Assembly: GCA_029945425.1 (NCBI GenBank)
Contig: JAQSDV010000004.1
Coordinates: 1,102,991 to 1,166,990 of the forward strand
Length of the DNA: 64,000 nt
DNA from: a bacterium
Lineage (GTDB): Bacteria; Pseudomonadota; Alphaproteobacteria; Micavibrionales; UBA2020
Reading direction: 5' to 3'
The position numbers and the translations under genes were made by a program. Position 1 is the first letter of the stretch; each line of letters starts with the position of its first letter. The notes under the pieces were generated by a model that saw only the letters and a list, made by a program, of their open reading frames with translations, searched no databases and was not told the origin of the DNA. Shown in pieces: positions 54,155-63,800 of this stretch.

Positions 54155-54955
54155 ATGCAGCAGGATTATCTCGACGATCTCGAATCCAAAACCATCTACA
54201 TCCTTCGCGAAGCTTACAACCGCATCAAGCCGCTCGGCATGCTGTGGTCGATCGGCAAGGATTCAACCGCACTGCTGTGGATGATCCGCAAGGCGTTCTT
54301 CGGCAAGATCCCGTTCCCGATGATCCAGCTCGAAACGAACATGGAGCTGCAGGAAGTCTATGACTTCCGCGACATGCTGATCAAGGAATGGGGTTTCGAA
54401 TTCCATGCCGAGGTCTGCCCGCCCGAAGCCGATATGGACCAGACCCTGCCGCCCGCGACCCGCGCCGCCAGCCGCAAGACCGAGGGCCTGAAAAACCTGA
54501 TGACCCGCGAAAAATACAAAGGCATCATCGTCGGCATCCGCCGCGACGAACAATCGATGCGCGCGAAAGAGCGCGTGTTCAGCCCGCGCAGCTTCGACGG
54601 CGTGTGGGATTACAAAGACCAGCCCGCCGAATTCTGGGATCAGTACAAGACCGAATTCCCCGAAGGCACCCATGTGCGCATCCACCCAATTCTGCACTGG
54701 CGCGAAATCGACATCTGGCGCTATACGTTGCGCGAGAACATTCCCTATGTGCCGCTGTATCTGGCGAAGGACGGCATGCGCTACCGCAGCCTTGGCGAGA
54801 AAAACATCACCACGCCGATCAAAAGCAACGCGTCGAGCCTTGAAGAAATCATCGCTGAACTGGAAACGACGAAATCGTCGGAGCGTGCCGGCCGTACGAT
54901 GGACCATGATAGTGAAGACAGCTTCGAGCGCCTGCGCCGCAGCGGATATATGTAA
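54155..54955 (+). CDS. cysD: sulfate adenylyltransferase subunit 2
   Basis: A 266-residue CysD, the small ATP sulfurylase subunit that makes adenosine phosphosulfate from sulfate and ATP with the GTPase CysN. The PP-loop is WSIGKDSTALL (usual form SGGKDS). GIRRDEQSMRAKERVFSPR, HPILHWREIDIWRY and the C-terminal RLRRSGYM are conserved. It is shorter than the roughly 300-residue E. coli protein, mainly at the N-terminus. AAAGG precedes the ATG. cysNC follows after 12 bases. Confidence 0.97.
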   Translation: MQQDYLDDLESKTIYILREAYNRIKPLGMLWSIGKDSTALLWMIRKAFFGKIPFPMIQLETNMELQEVYDFRDMLIKEWGFEFHAEVCPPEADMDQTLPPATRAASRKTEGLKNLMTREKYKGIIVGIRRDEQSMRAKERVFSPRSFDGVWDYKDQPAEFWDQYKTEFPEGTHVRIHPILHWREIDIWRYTLRENIPYVPLYLAKDGMRYRSLGEKNITTPIKSNASSLEEIIAELETTKSSERAGRTMDHDSEDSFERLRRSGYM

Positions 54956-54967
54956 GGATTGAAAACC

Positions 54968-56869
54968 ATGTCTTTTGATAAACTGCAAAAACTCGGCGTT
55001 GTGATCGTCGGCCATGTCGACCACGGCAAATCCACCCTTATCGGCCGTCTGCTGCACGATACCGGCAGCTTCATGGATGGCAAGCTGGAGGAATTGAAGG
55101 CCGTCTGCGAACGCCGCAACGTGCCCTTTGAATGGTCGTTCCTGTTGGACGCATTCCAGGCGGAACGCGATCAGGCCGTGACCATCGACACCACGCAGAT
55201 CTGGTTCAAGACGAAAAAGCGCAACTGCGTCATCATCGACGCGCCCGGCCACCGCGAATTCCTGAAGAACATGATTTCCGGCGCGGCCTTCGCGGATGCC
55301 GCGATCCTTGTGGTCGATGCGAAAGAGGGCGTAAAGGAACAGACGAAACGGCACGCATACCTGCTGCACTTGTTGGGATTGCAACAGATTCTCGTCGTCG
55401 TTAACAAAATGGATCTCGTTGATTACAGCGAAGCGCGCTTCCGCGAAGTCTCGGCCGAAATCACGGCGTATCTGGCCGGCATCAACGTCAAGCCGCATTC
55501 GATCATCCCGATCGCCGCGCGCAACGGCGAAAACATCGCGTCCCGTGCCGAAAGCATGTCGTGGCACAATGGCCGCATCCTGCTCGAAACGCTCGACACA
55601 TTCGAACCCGTCGCGGCACCCGTGGAACGTCCCCTGCGCTTCCCTGTGCAGGACGTCTATCGCTGGGATGAAACCCGCATCATCGCGGGCCGCATTGAAT
55701 CGGGCGTTATCCGCAAGGGTGATGTGCTGACCTTCTCCCCCTCCAACCGTCAGGCAACCGTGGTTTCCGTTGAAAAATGGAATTCACCTTCGGAAATTTT
55801 ATCTGCTCAGGCAGGTGACAGCATTGGCATCACGCTTGACCAGCCCATTTTCGTGGCGCGCGGCGATATTGCGAGCCATGAACAAAAGGCGCCCGTTCTT
55901 TCCAACGTCTTCCGTGCCAACGTCTTCTGGCTCGGCAAGAAGCCGCTCAAGGTCGGCAACCACTACAAAATCAAGCTTGCGACCTATGAAGCGACCGTGC
56001 TGGTGCAAAGCATCGACCGCGTCATCAATACCGATGACCTGTCGCGCAGCGAAAAAGACACCGTCGAAATCAATGAAATGGCCGAAGTCACCTTCCGCAG
56101 CCGCGAAGTGCTGGCGCTCGACAGCTATCAGGACTCCCTTAAAATGGGCCGCGTCGTGATCGTCGAAAACCACGACGTGGTTGGCGGCGGCATCATCGGG
56201 TCGGAAGGCCTGATCGACCAGCGTCAGGTGCTGGCGAAGCCCCGTGAAAACATTCATGCGGTCGACCATATGCTGACCAATGTGGCGCGCACCGCCCGCA
56301 ACGGGCACAAGGGCGCGGTGATCTGGCTGACCGGTCTTTCCGGTTCGGGCAAATCGACGCTGGCGATGCGCGTCGAGAACGCGCTGTTCACGCGCGGCAT
56401 GCAGACTTATGTGCTGGATGGCGATAACGTCCGCAAGGGCCTCTGCGCGGATCTCGGCTTCTCGCCCGAAGAGCGCACGGAAAACATCCGCCGCATCGGC
56501 CATGTTGCCGCGCTGATGGGCGATGCTGGCCTGATTTCCATCACCGCCTTTATCTCTCCCTACCGCGCCGACCGCCGCAAGGCACGCGAAGCGGCGGGAG
56601 ACCTGTTCCATGAAATCTATGTGAAGGCCGATCTCGGCACTTGCGAAAAACGCGACCCCAAGGGCCTCTACAAAAAGGCGCGCAAGGGCGAGATCAAGGA
56701 TTTCACGGGTATTTCGTCACCCTATGAAGAACCGGAAAACGCCGATCTCGTGGTCGATACCTCGACGCAAGGCATCGATGCCTGCGTTGAAATGATCGTC
56801 GAATACATCCTGCAGCGCACGAATGCGGGCCACGGCAACGTCACCAGCATCGCGGCAAGGAAACAGTAA
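54968..56869 (+). CDS. cysNC: bifunctional sulfate adenylyltransferase GTPase subunit / APS kinase
   Basis: A 633-residue fusion. Residues about 1-430 are CysN, an EF-Tu-like GTPase with GHVDHGKST (G1), DAPGHREF (G3) and NKMDLVD (G4). Residues about 440-625 are CysC, the APS kinase, with P-loop [11 protein letters not shown] and [17 protein letters not shown]. Together with CysD it makes PAPS. The fused order is common in alphaproteobacteria. ATG 54968 follows AAGGATT; an upstream in-frame TTG is less likely. The stop overlaps the next gene (TAATG). Confidence 0.97.
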   Translation: MSFDKLQKLGVVIVGHVDHGKSTLIGRLLHDTGSFMDGKLEELKAVCERRNVPFEWSFLLDAFQAERDQAVTIDTTQIWFKTKKRNCVIIDAPGHREFLKNMISGAAFADAAILVVDAKEGVKEQTKRHAYLLHLLGLQQILVVVNKMDLVDYSEARFREVSAEITAYLAGINVKPHSIIPIAARNGENIASRAESMSWHNGRILLETLDTFEPVAAPVERPLRFPVQDVYRWDETRIIAGRIESGVIRKGDVLTFSPSNRQATVVSVEKWNSPSEILSAQAGDSIGITLDQPIFVARGDIASHEQKAPVLSNVFRANVFWLGKKPLKVGNHYKIKLATYEATVLVQSIDRVINTDDLSRSEKDTVEINEMAEVTFRSREVLALDSYQDSLKMGRVVIVENHDVVGGGIIGSEGLIDQRQVLAKPRENIHAVDHMLTNVARTARNGHKGAVIWLTGLSGSGKSTLAMRVENALFTRGMQTYVLDGDNVRKGLCADLGFSPEERTENIRRIGHVAALMGDAGLISITAFISPYRADRRKAREAAGDLFHEIYVKADLGTCEKRDPKGLYKKARKGEIKDFTGISSPYEEPENADLVVDTSTQGIDACVEMIVEYILQRTNAGHGNVTSIAARKQ

Positions 56870-57636
56870 TGGATTACCTCGATCTCGCGCGGCAGTTGAT
56901 TCCCGTCGTCCGTGCCGCCGGCGATATCGAGCTGAAATATTACCGCGAGGGCGCGGAAGTGATCGACAAGGCCGATGGCTCCCCCGTCACGCTCGCCGAT
57001 CAGGAAGCCGAAGCGCTTATCATCGAGGCCTTGCGCAAAATCGCGCCGCATATCCCGATGGTGGGCGAAGAGTCTGTTGCGGGCGGCACGATCCCCGATA
57101 TTTCCGGCGGCACGTTCTTCCTCGTCGATCCGCTTGACGGAACCAAGGAATTCATCACGGGCGGCGGCGATTTCACTGTCAATATCGGGTTGATGGTCGA
57201 TTTCAAACCGGTCATGGGCATTATTTTTGCGCCTGTATCTGGCGAACTTTACTACGGCGCGGCGGGCGAAGCCTTCATGAGCGTCGGCGACGGCGCAGAA
57301 GAAAAAATCAGCGTGCGCAAGCCCCCGGCGGAAGGCATCACGGTCGTCGCATCCAAACGCCACGGCGACCCCGAACGCCTGAATGATTTCCTGAAGGATA
57401 AAAAAGTCGCGGCACTGTTCAACCGTTCCAGCTCGCTGAAATTCTGTGCGCTGGCATCGGGGCAGGCGGATTATTATCCGCGCCTCGGCCCCACTTCCGA
57501 ATGGGACACGGCGGCGGGCGAGGCGATTTTGCGTGCCGCAGGCGGCGCCGTCACGATGGTCGACGGATCACCCTTCCTCTACGGCAAGGCCGATAAAAAA
57601 TTCCTCAACCCGGAATTCGTCGCATTTATTCCGTGA
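56869..57636 (+). CDS. cysQ: 3'(2'),5'-bisphosphate nucleotidase CysQ
   Basis: A 255-residue inositol-monophosphatase-fold enzyme that degrades 3'-phosphoadenosine 5'-phosphate left after PAPS use. Metal-site motifs are GEES, VDPLDGTKEF and the C-terminal EWDTAAGEAILRAAGG. Translation is coupled to cysNC by TAATG. It completes a sulfate-activation operon in which the by-product remover is made with the producers. Confidence 0.96.
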   Translation: MDYLDLARQLIPVVRAAGDIELKYYREGAEVIDKADGSPVTLADQEAEALIIEALRKIAPHIPMVGEESVAGGTIPDISGGTFFLVDPLDGTKEFITGGGDFTVNIGLMVDFKPVMGIIFAPVSGELYYGAAGEAFMSVGDGAEEKISVRKPPAEGITVVASKRHGDPERLNDFLKDKKVAALFNRSSSLKFCALASGQADYYPRLGPTSEWDTAAGEAILRAAGGAVTMVDGSPFLYGKADKKFLNPEFVAFIP

Positions 57637-57720
57637 TTTGCATACCGTCGTATGGCGGATGCGGGATAATTTTACCCGCCCTTCATCACCCCCGCTTAAA
57701 ATGGGTGAAGAGGGTGAGAG

Positions 57721-57834
57721 ATGTCGACAGGCCAGCACGAGTTGCCACAGGATAGTTTTGACGACATCGCTGCCGAAAAGGCAGTGGTCCCACAATCCAT
57801 CAACCTCAAGACCCTGCTGCCCGATCTTTTGTGA
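57721..57834 (+). CDS. small ORF, 37 residues, coupled to the next gene
   Basis: ATG 57721 is preceded by GAGGGTGAG and opens a 37-residue frame beginning MSTGQHELPQDSFDDIAAEK and ending LKTLLPDLL. Its stop overlaps the GTG start of the following gene in a GTGA, the coupling pattern used elsewhere in this window. No motif is seen. It may be a real small protein or a leader cistron that sets translation of the next gene. Confidence 0.5.
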   Translation: MSTGQHELPQDSFDDIAAEKAVVPQSINLKTLLPDLL

Positions 57835-58940
57835 ATACCGAACGTGTGCCGCGTGCGGTCGCGCAAGTCTGGCGCCGTGCGGCAGACGCAGTCCTGCAGG
57901 AAACTGCGGGCAGCTATACCTATCGCGGCGGCACGATCATCGATATCGCCTTCTACCTGCTGCCTCCTGCCGCGGCGCGCGCCAAGGTGGAAGATGTCAG
58001 CGCGCGGATAAAGGCTGCGCTCGCACGGCAAGACAGCGCGGCGCCGCCGGATTTCACGCCGCCGCCGAAAACTGCTGGCAGGGAGGTGCTGATGAAGGAC
58101 CTCGTTGCGCAGCTGGAAAGCGAAATATTGCGCCTCGCCCGTGAAGGGCTCGGCGTCAACCCCGGCGATGAGACCGTACGATTGTGGTCCGCGCGCGTGA
58201 TGCACGATATGTATCACGACCGCCGTAGCATACCGTTGCTGCCGCAGATGATGGAATTGGTGGCGCAGGCGGATATTACCTATCTGCCGCTTTTCGACAG
58301 GGAGATGCGGGGCATCGGCGGATCCTGGGCGCGTGTGACGTCACCCGTGGCTCCCGATAAATACAACACCGGCGAAATCCTGCGGCAGGATATGGCGGCG
58401 CTGTTTTCGGCGGTGGTGCAGCTTTACTATCTGCGTTCGCGGCGGCAGGAAAGCATGGTGGTGATGCCCCTGCATATCCAGACGCTGTCGGATTACGACA
58501 TCGCCGGACTTTATGCGAGTTTCCTGCTGCATCTCGCGCCCGACATGGCTTCATGCCTTGCAATCGATGTGATCGGGCTGCCGCGTGACACGGCGCCAAT
58601 GGCGGTCGCCGATGGCATCAACACCATTTCCAACGGGTTACGGTCTTGCTTTTTCGATATGGGGGTGTCGCCCGCCCATGCGCCCTTGCGTGACCCGCTG
58701 GTGCAGTTTCCCACGCTGCACGGCTGCGGCTTTTCGCGGGAGGCGGCGGGAGATGGCTGGCAGCGCATCGCGGAAAAATTTGTCGATCGCTATAGAGGTC
58801 TGGGCCTCAAGACTTATCTCAAGGACGTTACGGCCCCGCGTGATGCAGAGGCCGCGCAAGCGATTGGTTTCACATATGTCATGGGCGCCGCTTTCGGCGG
58901 TAACCAGCGCACGCCTTTTGCGCTCAGCAAAATCCTTTAA
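57831..58940 (+). CDS. uncharacterised protein with possible degenerate EAL-like fold
   Basis: A 369-residue protein starting at GTG 57831 in an overlap with the small upstream ORF. It is soluble. The C-terminal third (LVQFPTLHGCGFS, KFVDRYRGLGLKTYLKDVTA, then AAQAIGFTYVMGAAFGG) has the rhythm of the end of an EAL-type TIM barrel, but the EAL, DDFG and metal-binding residues are not apparent. If related, it would be a non-catalytic member. Otherwise the family is unknown to me. It lies just upstream of the tetR promoter. Confidence 0.72.
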   Translation: MNTERVPRAVAQVWRRAADAVLQETAGSYTYRGGTIIDIAFYLLPPAAARAKVEDVSARIKAALARQDSAAPPDFTPPPKTAGREVLMKDLVAQLESEILRLAREGLGVNPGDETVRLWSARVMHDMYHDRRSIPLLPQMMELVAQADITYLPLFDREMRGIGGSWARVTSPVAPDKYNTGEILRQDMAALFSAVVQLYYLRSRRQESMVVMPLHIQTLSDYDIAGLYASFLLHLAPDMASCLAIDVIGLPRDTAPMAVADGINTISNGLRSCFFDMGVSPAHAPLRDPLVQFPTLHGCGFSREAAGDGWQRIAEKFVDRYRGLGLKTYLKDVTAPRDAEAAQAIGFTYVMGAAFGGNQRTPFALSKIL

Positions 58941-58963
58941 AAACAATCACTCGCACGATTTTC

Positions 58964-58992
58964 TTGACACCCGACCGATCGGTCGGTATTTT
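58964..58992 (+). promoter_or_regulatory. tetR promoter with palindromic operator in the spacer
   Basis: TTGACA (58964-58969), 17 bases, TATTTT (58987-58992). The spacer holds a perfect 16-base palindrome, CCGACCGATCGGTCGG (58971-58986), the likely binding site for the TetR regulator, whose gene starts at 58999. Binding would block RNA polymerase, giving autorepression and control of the efflux genes. Transcription would start at about the ATG itself. Confidence 0.75.
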
Positions 58993-58998
58993 ATTCCC

Positions 58999-59637
58999 AT
59001 GTTCAGGTGCAAACGCAAAGAATCGCCGACGAGAGATCATTTGGTACAGGCCGCCGCTGGGCTGCTGATGCGCCAGTCTTTTGGCGCCGTCAGCGTCGAT
59101 GATATCGCGGGTGCCGCAGGTATCAAAAAGGGCACGTTCTACCACCATTTCAGCAGCAAGACGGATCTCGCGCTCGCGGCCTATGATCATATGTGGTCGG
59201 AAGGAAAGCGCGCGCTCGACGCAGCCTTTTCCCCCACGATCCCGGCCGAAAAACGCCTGCCCGTTTATGCCGACAGCTGCTTTAACTGGCAAAAAGAACT
59301 ATATGAAAAAGAAGGAAAAATCTACGGCTGCCCGCTCGCATCCGCAGGCTCGGAATTGGGCGCGCAGGATGAACGCATCCGCGAAAAGCTGAAGGAAATT
59401 TTCGACGGCCATTGCGCCTATTTCGAAAGCGTTTTGCGCGATCTTCCTGCCTTTGACGGTGTGCCGCGCCCCGAAATCCACAAACGCGCCTGCGAGATGT
59501 TTTCGTACTCGATGGGCATTCTCTATCAGGCCAAGGTCGCCAATGATCCGGAAGTCATCCGGCGCGACCTGCTGGCGGGTCTCAACAGGTTTTTAATCCC
59601 CCTACCGCTTGGTCGGGAAAAGGAAAAGGCATCATGA
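58999..59637 (+). CDS. TetR/AcrR family transcriptional regulator
   Basis: A 212-residue regulator. The N-terminal helix-turn-helix (about 20-55) is VSVDDIAGAAGIKKGTFYHH, followed by FSSKTDLALAAYD. The C-terminal ligand domain is helical, with CPLASAGSELG as in the AcrR/NemR-like group. The frame is open far upstream into the preceding gene, but ATG 58999 fits the promoter and family length. No ribosome binding site precedes it, so translation is probably leaderless. The stop overlaps the adaptor gene (ATGA). Confidence 0.93.
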   Translation: MFRCKRKESPTRDHLVQAAAGLLMRQSFGAVSVDDIAGAAGIKKGTFYHHFSSKTDLALAAYDHMWSEGKRALDAAFSPTIPAEKRLPVYADSCFNWQKELYEKEGKIYGCPLASAGSELGAQDERIREKLKEIFDGHCAYFESVLRDLPAFDGVPRPEIHKRACEMFSYSMGILYQAKVANDPEVIRRDLLAGLNRFLIPLPLGREKEKAS

Positions 59638-60842
59638 AAAACTATCTTCTCTCCGGCATCGCCGCCCTTGGCCTTGGCGCCGTCATTGTCGCCGCATTGC
59701 CGCGCGACGGTTTCACGATGGACGCGCCGCAGGGCCCGATGCCGGTCAGCGTCGCGCTCGCCATACAAAAAGATATCACCCGCTGGGCTGAATTTTCCGG
59801 CCGCCTGCGCGCGGTCGAGGACGTCCAGGTCCGGCCCCGCGTAAACGGCATCATCGACGAAGTGCATTTCAAGGAAGGCGACACCGTGAAAAAGGGCGAT
59901 CCTTTGTTCACGATCGACATGCGCCCCTTCAAGGCGGCACTGGCGCAGGCCGAAGCCGAACTTGCCTCCGCACAGGCGCGCGGCGCGCTTGCGGGCAGCA
60001 CCTCGGACCGCGCCGAAAAGCTGTTCAAGCAAAAGGCATTGTCGCAGCGCGAATATGATGAACGCATCAACGGCAACAAGGAAGCGCTGGCATCCATCAA
60101 GGCTGCCGAAGCCGCCGTGACACTCGCCCAATTGAACGTCGAATACGCCGAAGTGCGCGCGCCCATCACGGGCCGCGTCGGACGCCCCGACATCACCGTC
60201 GGCAACACGGTCGGTGCGGGCATGGTGGTGCTGACAACGATCCAGTCGGTCGACCCCGTCTATGCAGATTTCGACATTGATGAGCAAACATATCTACGCG
60301 CCATGAAATCGGTGCGTGCGGGCCGTGCGGCGGAGATGCCTGTCTATATGGCGCTCGCCGATGAAACCGACTTCAAGCGTGAAGGCAAGATCAGATCATT
60401 TGACAACCAGCTGAGCGGCGATTCAGGCACCATGCGCGTGCGCGCTGAATTCGCGAACACCGACGGCGTGCTGACGCCCGGCCTGTTTGCGCGCGTCCGC
60501 CTCGGCACTGCCGACAAAACATCCTCCGTGCTGGTGAATGATTCCGCCATTAACACCGACCAAGACCGCAAATACGTCTATGCCGTCGATGACAAGGGCA
60601 TGGTCGGTTACCGCCCCGTGCAGATCGGCACGCTTGAAAACGGCTTGCGCGTGATTGATAGCGGCCTTGCTGCCGGTGAAAAAATTGTTGTGAACGGTTT
60701 GCAGCGCGTGCGCCCCGGCATGCCTGTGCAGCCGATGATCGTCTCGATGGAAACTCTGAAACCCGAAGGCGCGCCCGCGACTGAAGGCCAACCTGCTACC
60801 GAAGAACCTGCCAAAGAAGAAGCCCCCCAAGAAGGCAAATAA
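59634..60842 (+). CDS. RND efflux periplasmic adaptor (MexA/AcrA family)
   Basis: A 402-residue membrane-fusion protein. An N-terminal hydrophobic segment (YLLSGIAALGLGAVIVAALP) serves as export signal or anchor. Then come the lipoyl half (RPRVNGIIDEVHFKEGDTVK), a coiled-coil hairpin (about 95-155), the second lipoyl half (VRAPITGRVGRPDITVGNTV) and beta-barrel domains. The tail is Glu/Pro-rich (PATEEPAKEEAPQEGK). It links the inner-membrane RND pump to an outer-membrane channel. It overlaps tetR by 4 bases and precedes the pump gene by 2 bases. Confidence 0.96.
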   Translation: MKNYLLSGIAALGLGAVIVAALPRDGFTMDAPQGPMPVSVALAIQKDITRWAEFSGRLRAVEDVQVRPRVNGIIDEVHFKEGDTVKKGDPLFTIDMRPFKAALAQAEAELASAQARGALAGSTSDRAEKLFKQKALSQREYDERINGNKEALASIKAAEAAVTLAQLNVEYAEVRAPITGRVGRPDITVGNTVGAGMVVLTTIQSVDPVYADFDIDEQTYLRAMKSVRAGRAAEMPVYMALADETDFKREGKIRSFDNQLSGDSGTMRVRAEFANTDGVLTPGLFARVRLGTADKTSSVLVNDSAINTDQDRKYVYAVDDKGMVGYRPVQIGTLENGLRVIDSGLAAGEKIVVNGLQRVRPGMPVQPMIVSMETLKPEGAPATEGQPATEEPAKEEAPQEGK

Positions 60843-60844
60843 AA

Positions 60845-63800
60845 ATGAACTTCGCCAAATTTTTCGTCGATCGCCCCATTTTTGCGGGCGTGTTGTCGCT
60901 GCTGATCCTGCTGGGCGGCATCGTGTCCATGCCCCTGCTGCCGATCTCGGAATATCCCGAAGTCGCGCCGCCCTCGGTCGTCGTGCGCGCGAGCTACCCC
61001 GGCGCGAACCCGAAAGTGATTGCCGAAACCGTGGCAACCCCGCTGGAGGAACAGGTCAACGGCGTCGAAGGCATGCTTTATATCAACTCGCAATCGACCG
61101 CCGACGGCCAGATGGCGATGACCGTCACCTTTAAATTGGGCACCGACCCCGACAAGGCGCAGCAGCTGGTGCAGAACCGCGTCAGTCAGGCATTGCCCCG
61201 CCTGCCCGACATCGTGCGCCAGATCGGCGTCAGCACGGTCAAAAGCTCCAACAACATCACGCTCGTCATTCACTTGACGTCGCCAGACGGCCGTTACGAC
61301 ACCACATACCTGCGCAACTTCGGCGCGCTCAACATTCGCGACCGCATGGCACGCCTGAAAGGTGTCGGCGAGGTGCTGTTGTTCGGTGGCGGCGATTATG
61401 CGATGCGTATCTGGCTCGACCCCACGAAAATTTCGGCCCTCGGCCTGACCGCGAGCGACGTGGCAAACGCCGTGCGCGAACAAAACGTACAGGTGGTGGG
61501 CGGCGTCGTCGGCGGCCAGCCCCATGAAGGCACCGCTGCGTTCGAATTGCTGGTGAACGCGCAGGGCCGCCTGCAGAGCGAACAGGAATTCCGCGACATC
61601 ATCCTGAAAACGTCGGAAACCGGCGGCATCACCCGCCTCGGCGACGTCGCGCGTATCGAATTGGGGCCGAACCAGTATGCGTTGCGCTCGCTTCTCAACA
61701 ACAAGCAGGCGGCCGCGATCGCGATTTTCCAGGCACCGGAATCGAACGCGATCCAGCTGTCCAACGACGCCCGCGCCGTGATGAAGGAATTGAAAGAAAC
61801 CTTCCCCGAGGGTATCGATTATTCCATCGTCTATGACCCTACCCGTTTCGTGCAATCCTCGATCGACAGCGTGATCCATACACTTCTGGAAGCAATTTCG
61901 CTGGTCGTCCTTGTCGTTATCATCTTCCTGCAGACATGGCGCGCATCGATTATTCCGCTGCTGGCCGTGCCCGTTTCCGTCATCGGTACTTTCGCGGTCA
62001 TGCACCTGTTTGGCTTTTCGATCAACAACCTGACGCTGTTCGGGCTCGTCCTTTCCATCGGTATCGTCGTCGACGACGCGATCGTCGTCGTCGAAAACGT
62101 GGAGCGCAATATCGAGGAAGGGCTTGCCCCCATCGACGCCGCGCACAAGGCGATGGACGAAGTCAGCGGACCGATTATCGCGATCGCATTGACGCTCTGC
62201 GCGGTTTTCATTCCGCTTGCCTTCATCAGCGGGTTGACCGGCCAGTTCTACCGCCAGTTCGCGCTGACGATTGCGATTTCGACCGTCATTTCCGCCTTCA
62301 ACTCACTCACCCTCAGCCCCGCGCTTGCCGCCAAGCTGCTGCATGCGCATGATGCCGAAGGCGACGTGTTCGAAAAATTCCTGAACAAAACGCTGGGCTG
62401 GTTCTTCAACGGCTTCAACCGCGTGTTCAAGGGCGCTGCCAAAGGCTATGGCCGCGCGCTGCATCGCGTGACGCGCATGAAGCCGCTCGTGCTGGCTGTT
62501 TACCTTGTGCTGGCGGGCGGTGCCGCAAGCCTCGTCTATTTCATTCCGCACGGTTATATCCCGATGCAGGACAAACAATATCTGGTGTCTTTCGCGCAGC
62601 TGCCTTCCGGCGCGTCGCTGGAGCGCACTGACGCCGTGATCCGCCGCATGGGCGAAATCGCGCTGGCGGAACCCGGTGTGGAAAGCGCAGTTGCGTTTCC
62701 CGGTCTTTCCATCGCGGGTTTTTCGTCCAGTTCAAGCGCCGGCATTATCTTCATCACGCTCGATCCTTTCGAGGAGCGTGAAAGCGCCGACCTCTATGGC
62801 CCCACTATCGCCGGAAAACTGATGGGCAAGATGGGCGCAATCGAGGATGCATTCATTGCCGTCGTGCCGCCGCCGCCCGTCATGGGCCTTGGCATGATCG
62901 GCGGCTTCAAGCTGCAGATCGAGGACCGCGCGGATCTGGGCTACGAAGCGCTGCAAAAGGCCGCAATGGATGTGCAGATGGCGTCGTGGCAAAACCCGCT
63001 GCTGGCCAGCGTGTTCTCCACCTTCCAGATCAACGTGCCGCAGTTATATGTCGACGTCGACCGTGAAAAGGCAAAACAGCTGGGCGTGTCGGTCACGGAT
63101 ATCTTCGCGACGATGCAAATCTATCTGGGCTCCCTCTACATCAACGACTTCAACCGCTTTGGCCGCACCTATCAGGTGATCGCACAGGCCGACGCGCCGT
63201 TCCGCGCGCAGGCGAACGATATCCTGCAGCTGAAAACGCGCAACATGGCGGGCGAAATGGTGCCGCTGGGCTCGATGGTGACGGTCAAGCAAAGCTATGG
63301 CCCCGACGCCGCGACCCGTTATAACCTCTTCCGCACCGCCGACATCAACGGCGGCCCGGCAATGGGTGTTCCGGCCGAAGTCGCCGAGCGCGAGATGATC
63401 AAGATCCTGAAGGAAAAACTGCCTACCGGCATGGATTTCGAATGGACGGACCTCAAATACCAGCAGATTCTGGCAGGCAACACGGCGGTCTACATCTTCC
63501 CGCTTTGCGTGTTCCTCGTGTTCCTCGTGCTGGCCGCGCAGTATGAAAGCGTGATCCTGCCATTGGTCGTCATCATGATCGTGCCGATCGTGCTGCTCTG
63601 CGGGTTGTTCGGCGTATTCGTGACGGGGGGCGACAACAACATCTTCACCCAGATCGGGTTGATCGTCCTGGTCGGCCTTGCGTGTAAAAACGCGATCCTG
63701 ATCGTGGAATTCGCGCGCGAGCTTGAATTCCAGGGGCAGAATATCGTCGATGCCGCCATGAACGCCAGCCGCTTGCGTTTGCGACCCATCCTGATGACGT

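Noticed and set aside
57446..58144. A 232-codon frame across the cysQ end and the following gap
   Set aside because: It overlaps cysQ and the next gene in the wrong frame and reads through low-complexity intergenic DNA.
58585..58998. Upstream in-frame extension of the TetR gene
   Set aside because: It lies inside the preceding gene and upstream of the tetR promoter; the regulator has normal length from ATG 58999.
60608..62146. A 512-codon leftward frame in the efflux operon
   Set aside because: Antisense to the adaptor and RND pump genes.
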